Origin: Phallusia fumigata
Taxonomy: Eukaryota > Chordata > Ascidiacea > Phlebobranchia > Ascidiidae
Assembly (NCBI GenBank): GCA_008931825.1
Contig: QXVZ01029401.1
Coordinates: forward strand, 1-20,960
Length of the DNA: 20,960 bases
Direction of reading: 5' to 3'
The notes under the pieces were generated by a model. It saw only the letters and a list, made by a program, of their open reading frames with translations, made no database searches and was not told where the DNA came from. This document shows, piece after piece, positions 1 to 10,484 of this stretch; positions within the stretch are counted from its first letter, which is position 1, and each line of letters begins with the position of its first letter. The translations under genes and the position numbers were made by a program.

Positions 1-359
1 ATATGTTTTTGATGGTGTGTCTGTTCTTTATGTACAGCATTTTTATCAAATCAATTTCTGAAAATGTGTGTGTTTGATACACAAAATAAATGAAATTAAG
101 TTTCATTTGTTAACACTTTTATTAATAGATTTGTAGGACTTAATTCAATCAAATTTGTAAATCAAGTTTTACCTGAATTTGTATAAATCACTTAGCAGGA
201 AAAGTATTTTAATGATGCTTTTTTCAATCTTTAGTTAGTTAAAACATATTTGTTTAAAATACCTATTGAAAGATGAGTGTTTCTCTGTGATAAAATTGTG
301 TTTTCCAGTAAGTTTTACTATATCAGGATCATTAGAATCATGTCTGTTTTCAATTTCAG
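1..359 (+). other. Intron of the ADAM17-like gene (partial)
   Basis: AT-rich sequence ending in a good acceptor, caatttcag, at 351-359. The following exon opens in the middle of the prodomain, so the preceding coding exons are outside the window. I see no gene or repeat here. Confidence 0.8.
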
Positions 360-3300
360 GGTGTTGTGTTGGGCGATGCCAAATCATCGGTCACGGCACA
401 CATGCACGACAGATTGTTGACCGCAAATATTGTAACCAAAAATGAAACATATATTGTCGAGCCTCTTTGGCGACATCTACCTCATCCGCGAGAAAGCAGG
501 GATGGCAAATGCACTCAATGCCGTGACCTGCTCGTCTACCGTGAATCAGACATTAAAAAAGAAAATTTGTTACACCCACACGATAAAGGGGGATTTTGTG
601 ACACTGAAAATTTGATGAAAGAGATTTGGAACATGCCGGAAGTTTTGCATGTAAGCTTAAATTTTTCAAATTAGAAAAACCTATGGGCTTGTTTATGCAA
701 AACCATTAGTTGTACTTGAATGTCAGTCTCTGAACACTTACAACTAAAAACATTTTTGTAGGAACTGGTAAGCCTTATTATCTTTAGACCATGATTTAAC
801 CTTTCAGTTGGTATACCGTTGTACATTTTTTCTAGAATGTTCACAGCAACAAATCAAGCGAATCAAAGCAAAGCCATGAACATGTGCACAGTCGACAGCG
901 GAGAGCCGCCGGAAACAAAAAGATTTGCAAAATATCCTTGGTAGCTGATTTTAGGTAAATTGTACCAGATACATTCCTACAAATATATGAAGCAACAGCT
1001 TTAGACAAATCACACACCCAAAGGAGTGCCTGTGACTAAAACCAAACCTAAAACTCCTTGTATTACACAGAAGTGCAACAATACACTTGCTTGTGTTGAA
1101 ATCTGATATCATTTGCTTCATAAACATTGTTCCAGCTCCATATGTATGTTGTACCTAGCTTTGAAACGATTCCCCATGTGTGTTCTCGTCACAGTAATGC
1201 AGTGTCTGGTTTACCATCAATTAAGTAACTTCATATTGGATAAGTTGACTGGCATTTGTAATGCATTGAACACAGCCCTACCTCACATATTTGAGTACTT
1301 CTATGTAAATTCGATGAGTTATTTCTGTACACCGAAGTGTGTAATATTAGGTGTTTCTTGACACAAGAATATCTGCAGTTTGCATTTGTTTTAGCATTTC
1401 TGTGTCAAAAGTTTGAGTACAGATTGTGTAAATGTACACTTGGTGTTAAACAACTAGTGTACTTGCGACCCCCAAAACTTGACGCTCGTAGAGTACTCTC
1501 TCCACCACTTTATTTAAAAACAACATGGCACCAAATAGGTTTTACCGGGAAATGGGAAACTCCAGCGTTCTGGAAACCATGTACTACCTGATCAACCTGA
1601 TCGACCGCGTCAACAAGATCTACAAGAACACGAACTGGGATGCGAGCGGCGAGACAATGTACACAGGATACGGATTCCAGATCGGCGAAATTAAAATCCA
1701 CAACGACACCACTTACACCAGCAGGTTAGTCAGCAGCTATTTGACTCATAAAACAGAGCGAGTCAGGACGGAATTTATGATGTCAATTCCTTGGTCAGCC
1801 AGCCCTACGAAATTCACATTAATATAAGCTATGAAACTTAGTTACGTCATAGAGCAGGCGATGTATGCCAAATAGGCGTTTTTTGATGTACAACTTTTAT
1901 TAGTGGGCAAGTCAATACATTTTTAAGCCGAATTGACCACTTAGTCATCACCAATATAAGAGTGACTGTCTTTCGACAAAACTTGTATTGTCGCTGCTTT
2001 TTGCAGTACAAGGTACAACATTGACCAGTTGTGGGGAGCCAAAGACCTTCTTGAAGCCTTCAGTGAGGAAAACAGATCGGAATGTCTCTCGCATCTCTTC
2101 ACGTACGTCGATTTCGAAAACGGCTTGCTGGGCCTGGCTTACGTCGGTTCAGAGAAAGTGGAAAACGTTGGTGGAATCTGTACGCGTCCCTACACACCCA
2201 GGTTATTGCCAGTTTGGTTTGGTTTCTCTCTCTCTCACCTTTTGAGGTGTTTTCCATTGTTTTTCGAAGTTTGTGAGTTATACAAATTGGTCTGTTACTA
2301 AATGGAAACAATGACTTGATCGAAAGTGTTACTCAACGTCTTGTTTCGAACAAAAGAATAGATTTATTTTTATCACACAAAGTGAACATGAGATTTAAGG
2401 TTGCACGATTACGCATATTCAGAAACGCGGTCGACTGCTGCCATTTTTCGAACATTAAGTGCGAACACACTTGCAAATATCTAATACAAAAACAAACAAA
2501 TAAAACCTATCAAGATTCTTTAACCCGTGTTTTGAAATTGTTTTTGAAATCGACAGTCGATCACCAAAACCTCTCTACCTCAATACTGGCCTGACTTCCA
2601 CAGTCAACTGGGGTCAGAAAATTCTCACCACCGAAGCTGACCTGGTCACTGCCCATGAACTTGGTCATAACTTCGGGGCTGAGCATGATGATGGGCACAA
2701 CAGCGGAAACGCAGCAGACTCATGCACCCCAGGACAGGTTAGAACTTCTGCTGCATTTTTTATGCCCAAGGATTGACCTAATGCTGTAGTGTTCAGTAAA
2801 ATACGTGTCAGAATACAAACAACAGGCTAAATTTGCTGTGAACGTGGCCAAATATGCCAAAAATAAATATCCCGGTTTAATGGCAAAGCAATGTTTTGAA
2901 CTAAAACTTGTTCTTCAACTTTTTTCGAGCACTGATTTTTTTCAAAACTATCTACGCAACTTTTGTAACTAGCTATTCGTTGAAGTATGGTATAGCACAT
3001 GTCACATTTTCAATTTATTGTGGACACTAAATTGCTTCTTCTATGTGTTGTAACCAAAGTAACTCCTCACAATAACTGCACTTATCCCTTTTCCGCACAA
3101 TTTTCTCCAACAGTGCCACTTTTTAGTTTGGTTGTAAAATAGAATCATTCGGAACAGTTCCAATATGTTTACAACGCTACCAAATACGCAGACAGCGAAT
3201 AAGCTTCTAGTGTGTTGCAGCTCCAGAATTTTCAATGTGTGTTGCAGCTCTAGAATATGTGCTTTAACGAAAACTCTTTGCGGTTGTGTTTGAAACGCAG

Positions 3301-6300
3301 GCGAACAACGGCAACTACATCATGTACCCCGCTGCAGTGAGCGGCCAATACCCCAATAACAACAAGTTCTCAGACTGCAGCAAACACAACATAATGCCCA
3401 GTTTGCAAAAGAAAGCGCCGATCTGCTTTCACGAGGATAAAAACTCGTTCTGCGGAAATTACCAGGTGAGAGGTTGCTGCTAACTCCATATGTGCACGGG
3501 ATTGTATTGCCGACATGTTTTGTTTTTCGGCACTTGTATTGCTTTTACGACTTCGGTTGCAGTGATAGTTTCGGAAATGAAAACTTCATAAGCAAACAAA
3601 ATGTTTATAGGATAGTAATTTTTTGGCTCGGGTTAAATGAAAAAAAGCACAACCAGTTAAATGGAAAAGTGCAAACAGAACAACGCGGGGGAAAATCCAA
3701 GTATCGTTATGTTTTCTGTTGTGATCATGTCCCAAGTGTTTGAAAATTTCACGAACGAAATTTACGAAACATTTTACAAGGATACGCTGAAGAATAAATG
3801 ATATGTAGTAAAACGGACGAATGAAAAGATATGTGTTGTGTTGTCAAGTAACCAAAGTTTTGGCTGTTGAGTTAGCAAAAAAGTAGAATGCTGACGTTAC
3901 TATAGGTGGCTAAATCATCGCTTATTTGTTGACAATGGTCAAACGGCTTCGAATGTCAAAATACAAATTACCCTCCATAAAGTTACAGTACATGTCTCAA
4001 TACACACAGGTGGAGGAACACGACAATGAGACTTGTGATGTGGGATATATTACGGGAATGACGAACGCTGATCGTTGCTGTTTCTCAAACTGCACCCTGA
4101 AACCTGGCGCCAAGTGCAGTAACAAAAACTATCCGTGCTGCACCGAGGACTGCCAGGTTTGCTCGTACTGCCCTCAAGTTGATATTAGGCTCGAAATATG
4201 TCGACATGATCTTGAATTATTGATTAAAGTTTTTGATATTATTCTATTGTGTGATTTATAACTTTAAATCTATAAATTTACCAGCAGCAAATATGTCTAA
4301 ATATCGCATATTTTTTAGGTTTGAAGCGATATTTTTCACAACAGGTGTAGCACCTAATTCTTTTTCTACTTTCCAAAGGACTAGCATTTAAATTTAACCA
4401 GGAACGATATGTTCTGTAGACCCGTGTGGCTTCCGTGAAACATGGCTTATGTAATAACTTAAGTGCAAAAGTAAAAACAAATTTTTGTCGTATTTAAAGT
4501 TGCAGGTGTATCACGATATCCCGAAATAGACTCGGTATAGCACGATGTCCTGAAATAAACCCAAACGAGCCATGTTTTGATGCTCGCGCTGCTTCGACTA
4601 AAACTGTCAAACAGTGTGTAGTTTCAAACAAGTGTAGTTACATAATGACGCGAAAACCGTAAAACACCTACTCGCTGTAATTGGTGATTTTCTTCATACA
4701 AATGTGCCTTCAGGGGAGGGAACAAGCGGGCTTTATTTTTATTCATCAACACAAATACGGGCAGGAATTTTCAGTAACGCCACACAGTAACCTCGACTTC
4801 GGTTTAGTATTAACCTAAACTGTCGATGCTCGGCCCAACAGCACGCCTGCAGTTTTGTCCCATCAATTTTGAAACACATGTAACCGCGCAGGCTGAGAGC
4901 ACTTCGAAGATGTGTCGGGCCCACATTCGCGGTCTGTGTTGGAAAGATGCTTACTGCGATGGCAAGTCGTTTCACTGCCCTCAAGCGGAACCTGTGGCAG
5001 ACAACACGACATGCGGCGACAAGGGTGAGTCACAGACCGAGATGTTTCGATGAATTATTAAAATTTCACCTGGTTTTAAATTTCGTTAGTGTGCAGCGAA
5101 GGGGTGTTCTCTTTCCGAAATTAAACATTCCTGAGCGTGACGTTCCTGCGTTAATGGAATAAACCCGTTTTTGTTTGTTTGCCAAAAACCACCATATGCT
5201 CTTTCCATTTACTCCGCTTTTTACGTTTTTTCCCCCGAAACTTAACGTATAAAGTATTCTCACAGTGCAGGTCTAAGATAAACTGCGGTTATGGCATTTG
5301 TAAGGTCATATTAGACACGCCCTTCGGGTTCCAGAACTTGGGCTAAATTGGCTTTGCTTAGCGCCCTTCTATGTATCTGCGTGCTTAATCTTTGGGGCAC
5401 TATATTTAATTTTCTGTAAACAAAACAAAAATACGTCGCTTTTGTTCGCATCTCCGAAACAAGGTATTTTTACTGCTAGGTAAATGCAAAAACGGCGTTT
5501 GTCAGCCCTTCTGTCAGACCAAGGGTCTCCAGCCATGTCTGTGCACTCAGCACAAGAACGATTTCTGCTTGCGTTGTTGCGCCCCACTACACGTCACTGG
5601 GGAGAACATGACAAAGTTGTGCAAACCTTACACCGATCCAGACACTGGCGATCATCTGAAACTTCTAGACAACGCCACTTGTACACTGGGATATTGCCAA
5701 AACGTAAGAGCTGGTATTTATTCTGTTTATTTGGAATTTTGTGACTCAGGTGCTTGATGTTTGCAGTACTAATGTTAAGGTAAACATTAGGGATGAACTG
5801 AGCCGAGCTAGTAGTATCCTAATACTCAGTACAGAGAATCGGAGTTTCTGATGCCCGGTGCTCTAGTAAGATGTGCTGATCGTCGCACAATCAGCGCTTT
5901 CTTTTCGTAATTGGCGTAACTGGAATTTTCTCCTACAGGCGTACCTCTTTGATAGGTCGTAGGTGGAAATATATTAGTTTTATAGATTAAAGAATTCATG
6001 TGGCGACAGTTTTGCATGTAAGTGTGACCTCATATATCTCGAGTATACGCGATTTAGATTATTACCATTTTCATCCTAATAAGCATGTCATGTGTTTTTA
6101 AATTCAACGTTGACATTGTGCTTTTTGTAAAGGCTTTGTTTTACCGCCAAATGACCCGAACAGTAAAAATTAAAATCTTATTTAAAAACGAAAATCGATT
6201 GACTTTAGGTTATTACACTCTTGAAGTTGTCAATGCAATACGCATAAATATATCACGGTTGTTACTAAACTTAACACATTGTTTTTCACAGGGAGTTTGT

Positions 6301-7727
6301 AACAAACAAACTCAGGATGTGATCGAGCGTGTATGGGATATATTTAAACACATCGCACCCGACAAAATCGGCGAATTTCTGGCAGACAACATCGTGGGAA
6401 CTGTTCTCGTCTTTTCACTTCTATTGTGGATCCCTTGTGGGTAGGTGGAAAAAGTTCACGCACCTTTAAACGGTTCGTTTCCACCGTTTTGTCTAGAAAA
6501 AGTTGTTTAAAATCTTCAGGTTTGTACACATGATAGATGCGTATTTAAAGTCGTGCAAGGTAATTTTTGCCCCTAGTTGACTCATCTAATTCACAGGCCC
6601 CGAATGGTAAAAATTTGAAAACAGCAGTACTTACAAAGTAAGTCGCCCATAAGTTTATTGTTTTCATGGTTGAAAATGCAAAATATTTGAAAGTAGTTAG
6701 TGACTTTTAGTTCGATTCGCCTTGGAAAAAACATCGCCCACTATTTTACCAATAATACATATCAGCTGCTCTTTCGTAGAAGAGCAAACGATCTATAGCG
6801 CACTGCATTACCTACTTACCAACGTACTTTGTCAAAGGTGCCTCGTGAACTTTGTCGACAAAAAGCGAATGAAGGAACGTCAGAAGGAGGAGCGATGGTT
6901 CAATGAGAAAGATTTCGCACGCCAACTCGCATTCCGGGGGATTGGAACCGGATCCGCTCCGCCCACCCCACGTATTCGAATACAGCGGACCGGAACCACT
7001 TGGGCGGGGGGCAACATGGCCCTGCGGTCGGGGATCGGGGCCCGGGAACAGTGGCGCGCCTCACAGGAAAAAGGTCTTGCCGCGCGAAAGTAAGTACGAC
7101 GAAATTGAATAGGCTGTTTTAGCATTTGACCCTTTGGAAATATTTCGATGTCATAAAATGGTGAAGTAAAAGTTGTGAGCTGACTCTACGCATTTTGTGT
7201 TGCTGCTTTTAGTCACGCCTTGCATAAGTTGTATCGAGATTGCCAAGTTCTATTTTCCCGACTTCTCAGTCTTACTTGCAACCCTTGGGACATTTTTAAT
7301 GCTTGGCCGAGCATTTTTGAGATCTTTAGGGTTCGGTCTCTATATGCCAGACTGCAGTCAACCCCAGATTTGATGTAAATCCCACAGGTCTCTAGAAAAC
7401 CTTGCCGAAGCGCCAGCATCGGCGACAGTCAATGGCGCAAAACCGACGCGGCCCCGTGAGATCAACGTCGAGCCGCTATATCGCCGACCCAAAGTGATGT
7501 CGGCATCACGTTCCCACCCGTCTCTGACGTCATCGCTCGACGATAAGTCGTTCGAGGGCGAGGTGAAACCGATTGCCGCTTCGTCAACCACTGACATCGC
7601 TGCTGATGTGCTTAAAGCCGACGGCGACGACGGGGCCGGCGACAATGGACGTGCGCTACCGGTACGGCGTAAGTTCCTCCGCCAGGAGGCGCTCGTGTCA
7701 CCAGTTTTAAAGGACACGTGCGTGTGA
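360..7727 (+). CDS. ADAM17: ADAM17/TACE-like membrane metalloprotease, 5' partial, 12 exons
   Basis: Sheddase of membrane-anchored ligands. Exons: 360-650, 836-954, 1539-1724, 2007-2201, 2557-2737, 3301-3465, 4010-4156, 4892-5024, 5480-5703, 6292-6440, 6838-7089, 7388-7727. They join in frame to 793 residues; the signal peptide and early prodomain lie off the left edge. Residues counted from base 360: prodomain 1-121 with candidate cysteine switch GGFC; furin site RQRR about 118-121; metalloprotease to about 370 with zinc motif [11 protein letters not shown] (bases 2654-2686) and Met-turn IMYP; disintegrin region with CCFSNC and PCC; membrane-proximal CxxCC; stalk helix [11 protein letters not shown]; transmembrane segment [15 protein letters not shown]; cytoplasmic tail ending DTCV. 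Catalytic residues are intact. Order, cysteine pattern and stalk match ADAM17 rather than ADAM10. Donors at 2202 (gttatt) and 4157 (gtttgc) are weak but protein continuity supports them. The final two exons are much more GC-rich than the introns. Confidence 0.93.
3211..3256 (+). repeat. Short direct repeat in ADAM17 intron
   Basis: The 19-base unit tgtgttgcagctcyagaat occurs at 3211-3229 and 3238-3256 with one difference (c/t). It lies just upstream of the acceptor at 3299-3300. Each copy contains ttgcag, an acceptor-like string, so these may be decoy acceptors or a small slippage duplication. Confidence 0.7.
4505..4562 (+). repeat. Two-copy 29-bp tandem repeat in ADAM17 intron
   Basis: Copies at 4505-4533 and 4534-4562 align without gaps and share 23 of 29 bases, with core blocks cacgat and gaaata. 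Five of the six differences are transitions, as expected from drift of an old tandem duplication. It sits in the 735-bp intron between the disintegrin exon and the next cysteine-rich exon. Confidence 0.65.
5769..5790. repeat. Perfect 8-bp inverted repeat in ADAM17 intron
   Basis: CTAATGTT at 5769-5776 and AACATTAG at 5783-5790 are exact reverse complements separated by six bases, which could form a small hairpin in the pre-mRNA. No known element is recognised. Confidence 0.45.
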
Positions 7728-8183
7728 CGTTCGCATGTTTTTTACATTTTTATTGCATCTACGTCAACATTATATTCGTCGGCTAAAAACGGCCTTAGGG
7801 TTGAACTAGTATCGTGGATCGAGACCCAGTCACTCGCACTGAACAGAAGACGATTACAAATGAACGTTTATATTACACTTCCTGGTTTTCTGTATAGTTT
7901 TCGGCATGCCGCGCTTTTTAAACCTGTCACTCCACTGCCACTATCATTTCGTATACATACCGTTTTCTTTTCATATTTTAGGACAGCGCTTAAGCAAATA
8001 TTCATACTCAACAAGTGAAAGAGTTCGTCGCATCTTTTCATGCCTATTTTAAATCAAGTGAACAGAAATGACCCATTACTCAACACAACGCAATCCCGTC
8101 GTAATTTTTAGCTGAAGCGAAAATGCACTTTAACAACTGGAGCGTGATTCATCGCGCAAATTTCCTGAAGTAAAACAAACTTC

Positions 8184-8204
8184 ATTATTATTATTATTAT
8201 TATT
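8184..8204 (+). repeat. (ATT)7 microsatellite
   Basis: Seven uninterrupted ATT units in the intergenic region downstream of the ADAM17-like gene, likely length-polymorphic. Confidence 0.85.
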
Positions 8205-9893
8205 TATACTACTCGCGAGCGATTGAACTACGTTGCTTTTGTTGCACACCTTAAGTTGTCTCCTAATTGACGCTTGAGTCCATGTTTGTTTTGTGCGATG
8301 GGGTATAAACCTACCTGGTGTGCCCTGATGGGTTTCTTCGACTTTTGATGTACAGCCCGTTAACCCTTAGCTCTTACTAAAAGATACGTATAAATTTCAC
8401 CAAAAAAATGTAGGAGTTGTTTGTATCTTGTTTAAAAAGAATCAGTGATGGATTTCGTTAATAATTGCTTACATAGTTATTTTTTTATTTATTGGTTACG
8501 AAATCCGTCTGTTGCACTATTCCCAATTGAGGGTTGTGCGTGTTTCACAGCATACCCTACTTTCCAATCCGCTCTTCGCATTGTGAAATAATCTCGCACA
8601 GCCATGCGCCCAAGTTCATGCTATTCATACTGCCACAGCGGACCGTAACTTATTATTTCCTAACAAACGCCTGGTTGCAGCTGTATCACCCACTGGAGGG
8701 CTGCTATTCTTGCCCAAAGGAAACGTGTTTGATATTTTTTTAAATTCATGTAGTTTATGTTGCATTGTTCGCAGCTTAAATCCTAAGTCTCTTTGGGATT
8801 TTGTAAGAACCAAATTTCGATGGAAAATCCCGGATTGGTTGTCATTTGCTCGGACAAAGAATCCGGATTTAAACATCCGCGAAAAAAGAAAAACGTTGCC
8901 AAATTACCGTGCCCCTAACTTGGGACATACTATGCATTTTTTTGATACCGAGATTGGCAGTTGCGTTCCGAACAGCAGTCGATCGAATTGTTTGATCACT
9001 GTACGCTAAAAGAGTTTTGGAAATTCACACTTTATTTTACCGGCATCATATAATTTGTCACGCGACAAAAGCAGTGTTTTAAAAGTAAACACACACAAAC
9101 ACTGCAGCATGTTTTACTGGCGTTTTATTGTGATCACGTGATTATTAAATAACACATGCTAAAATTTGTTTGTGATGGCGCACTTCGGTGTTTTCAAGGC
9201 ATCCGTTTAGGATCGCCCGCCTAACACTTTATTGTATTGTCGCGACAGTTGTCGAATTCGCTTCTTTTACCCCTCTTACACATACACCATGTGTTCCCTT
9301 GTTGCTTGCTGTTTTACATTAAAACCCGTATCGTTGTTCGGGTACAGGTGCCGCGTGATACTTTGTTAAAAAAATGTAGACCAGCCTTGTGGCGGCAGGA
9401 GTTTAGATAGTCGGAATAGCCTCGTAGAATTGTCGGCAGCTTACGTTATCAAACTTGACGCGCAGGTCTTTCCTGCCACGCCGACGGTCAGAAAAGGGAT
9501 GTACCAAAACCTAAGTTTTTTGGGACGTAATATACACGTCTCTCCATTTGGCATCTGTTTTCATTTTGAGGATACGTTTTGGATTTACTGCTGTGTGTTT
9601 GTTGCACACCTGCACACGCGCAAAACGTGCACACGCCCATTTGAAGTTAAAAATACTTATCTCATCACTGACACAAATTATAAAACTGCGTGTCACGTCA
9701 AAAAGGTTGCCAACCCCCTGGTCCAGTGTTTTACCATCCGAACCGACTGCTGTGCTGGCTTGAGTTCTAATCTTACTCCCTGAATTAAAAACCGCCACTG
9801 CTATAACCCAGTGGACCTGAGTGGTTGAATCAAAGTTTACCAGGAACCTGTAGATAGATTACCAACGAGCAGCAAAATTTCATCGTCCCCCAA

Positions 9894-10015
9894 AATAAAA
9901 AAAAAGAATAGAAATAAGACAACTCGAAACCACTTTATGATCTAGGCGCATTTAGGTATTGTTAGGTTAATATGTTTTGTACTCAGGTCAGGTCTGAAAG
10001 AGTATGTAAAATAAA
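9894..10015 (+). terminator. Candidate distal poly(A) signals for ADAM17-like gene
   Basis: AATAAA hexamers at 9894-9899 and 10010-10015 are the first canonical signals after the ADAM17 stop at 7727. Using them would imply a 3' UTR above 2 kb. Weaker ATTAAA variants lie at 9144, 9318 and 9784. Assignment is inference. Confidence 0.25.
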
Positions 10016-10433
10016 GGCAATGTTTCTGCATACAGGGAACATAAAATTAAACAAACATGCCTTGACCCTTCTGCGTAAAAATATGAGTACCACCGCTAGG
10101 TGTGCCCTCCATTTGTTTACATTTATCATCGTGCGCTACAAGTTACAATACAACTACAGTCTGCAAGTAAACCAAATTAAATGGTTTGCATTACAGTTGT
10201 TTCAGGTGCAAGAAAGAAAGGCGTGAGATACACAAACGGTATAAACTTGTTGTAAAGATGTTACTGTTGTCTTAGACTTCCGCGTTGGCTGCCTTACCGT
10301 CTCCGTCATCTTAGCATGCAAATTAAGCAATACAGAATCGGCAGCTAAATTTGTACATTAACAAAATACATATAGTTTGTCTGTTTGTATTGTTTACATT
10401 TACTTCACGTTTGCTTATAGAGGATGCTTGCCT

Positions 10434-10463
10434 ATGAGGAAGCCTGATAATTGCACAATGTAA
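10434..10463 (+). promoter_or_regulatory. Short upstream ORF, or alternative first coding exon, of the F-box gene
   Basis: ATG at 10434 begins a nine-codon frame (MRKPDNCTM) closed by TAA at 10461-10463, in the same frame as the main ATG at 10485. The TAA overlaps a consensus donor, GTAAGT at 10460. A second upstream ATG at 10468 is out of frame and overlaps the main start. An acceptor-like tgcttatag ends at 10420. This may be a translational uORF or a small coding exon (see findings). Confidence 0.4.
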
Positions 10464-10484
10464 GTCAATGAAACAAGTGTTTTT

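Larger units (their letters stand above)
7728..10484. other. Intergenic region between ADAM17-like and F-box genes
   Basis: No supported gene in about 2.75 kb. It should hold the ADAM17 3' UTR and the F-box 5' region. There is no AATAAA close to the ADAM17 stop. Candidates are ATTAAA at 9144, 9318 and 9784, and AATAAA at 9894 and 10010. Other structure: an (ATT)7 run at 8184-8204, a 9-bp inverted repeat GGATTTCGT (8450-8458)/ACGAAATCC (8498-8506) around an AT-rich spacer, and the palindrome AATCCGGATT at 8860. The open frames here resemble no family I know. Confidence 0.6.

Noticed and set aside
6085..6291. Upstream part of the open frame covering the ADAM17 stalk/transmembrane exon
   Set aside because: Only 6292-6440 matches ADAM17. 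A good acceptor (tttttcacag) ends at 6291 and the upstream residues are unrelated, so this is intron that happens to be open.
6700..6722. Possible tRNA T-arm (gttcgattc)
   Set aside because: No matching D-arm, anticodon arm or acceptor stem can be drawn upstream. A similar gttcgaac at 20480 fails the same test.
8710..9009. 99-codon plus-strand frame in the ADAM17/F-box intergenic region
   Set aside because: No recognisable motif or domain and no credible splice context. Frames of this length are expected by chance in 2.7 kb.
9430..9783. 117-codon plus-strand frame
   Set aside because: No family resemblance; overlapping frames of similar length exist on both strands at the same place, so there is no sign of coding selection.
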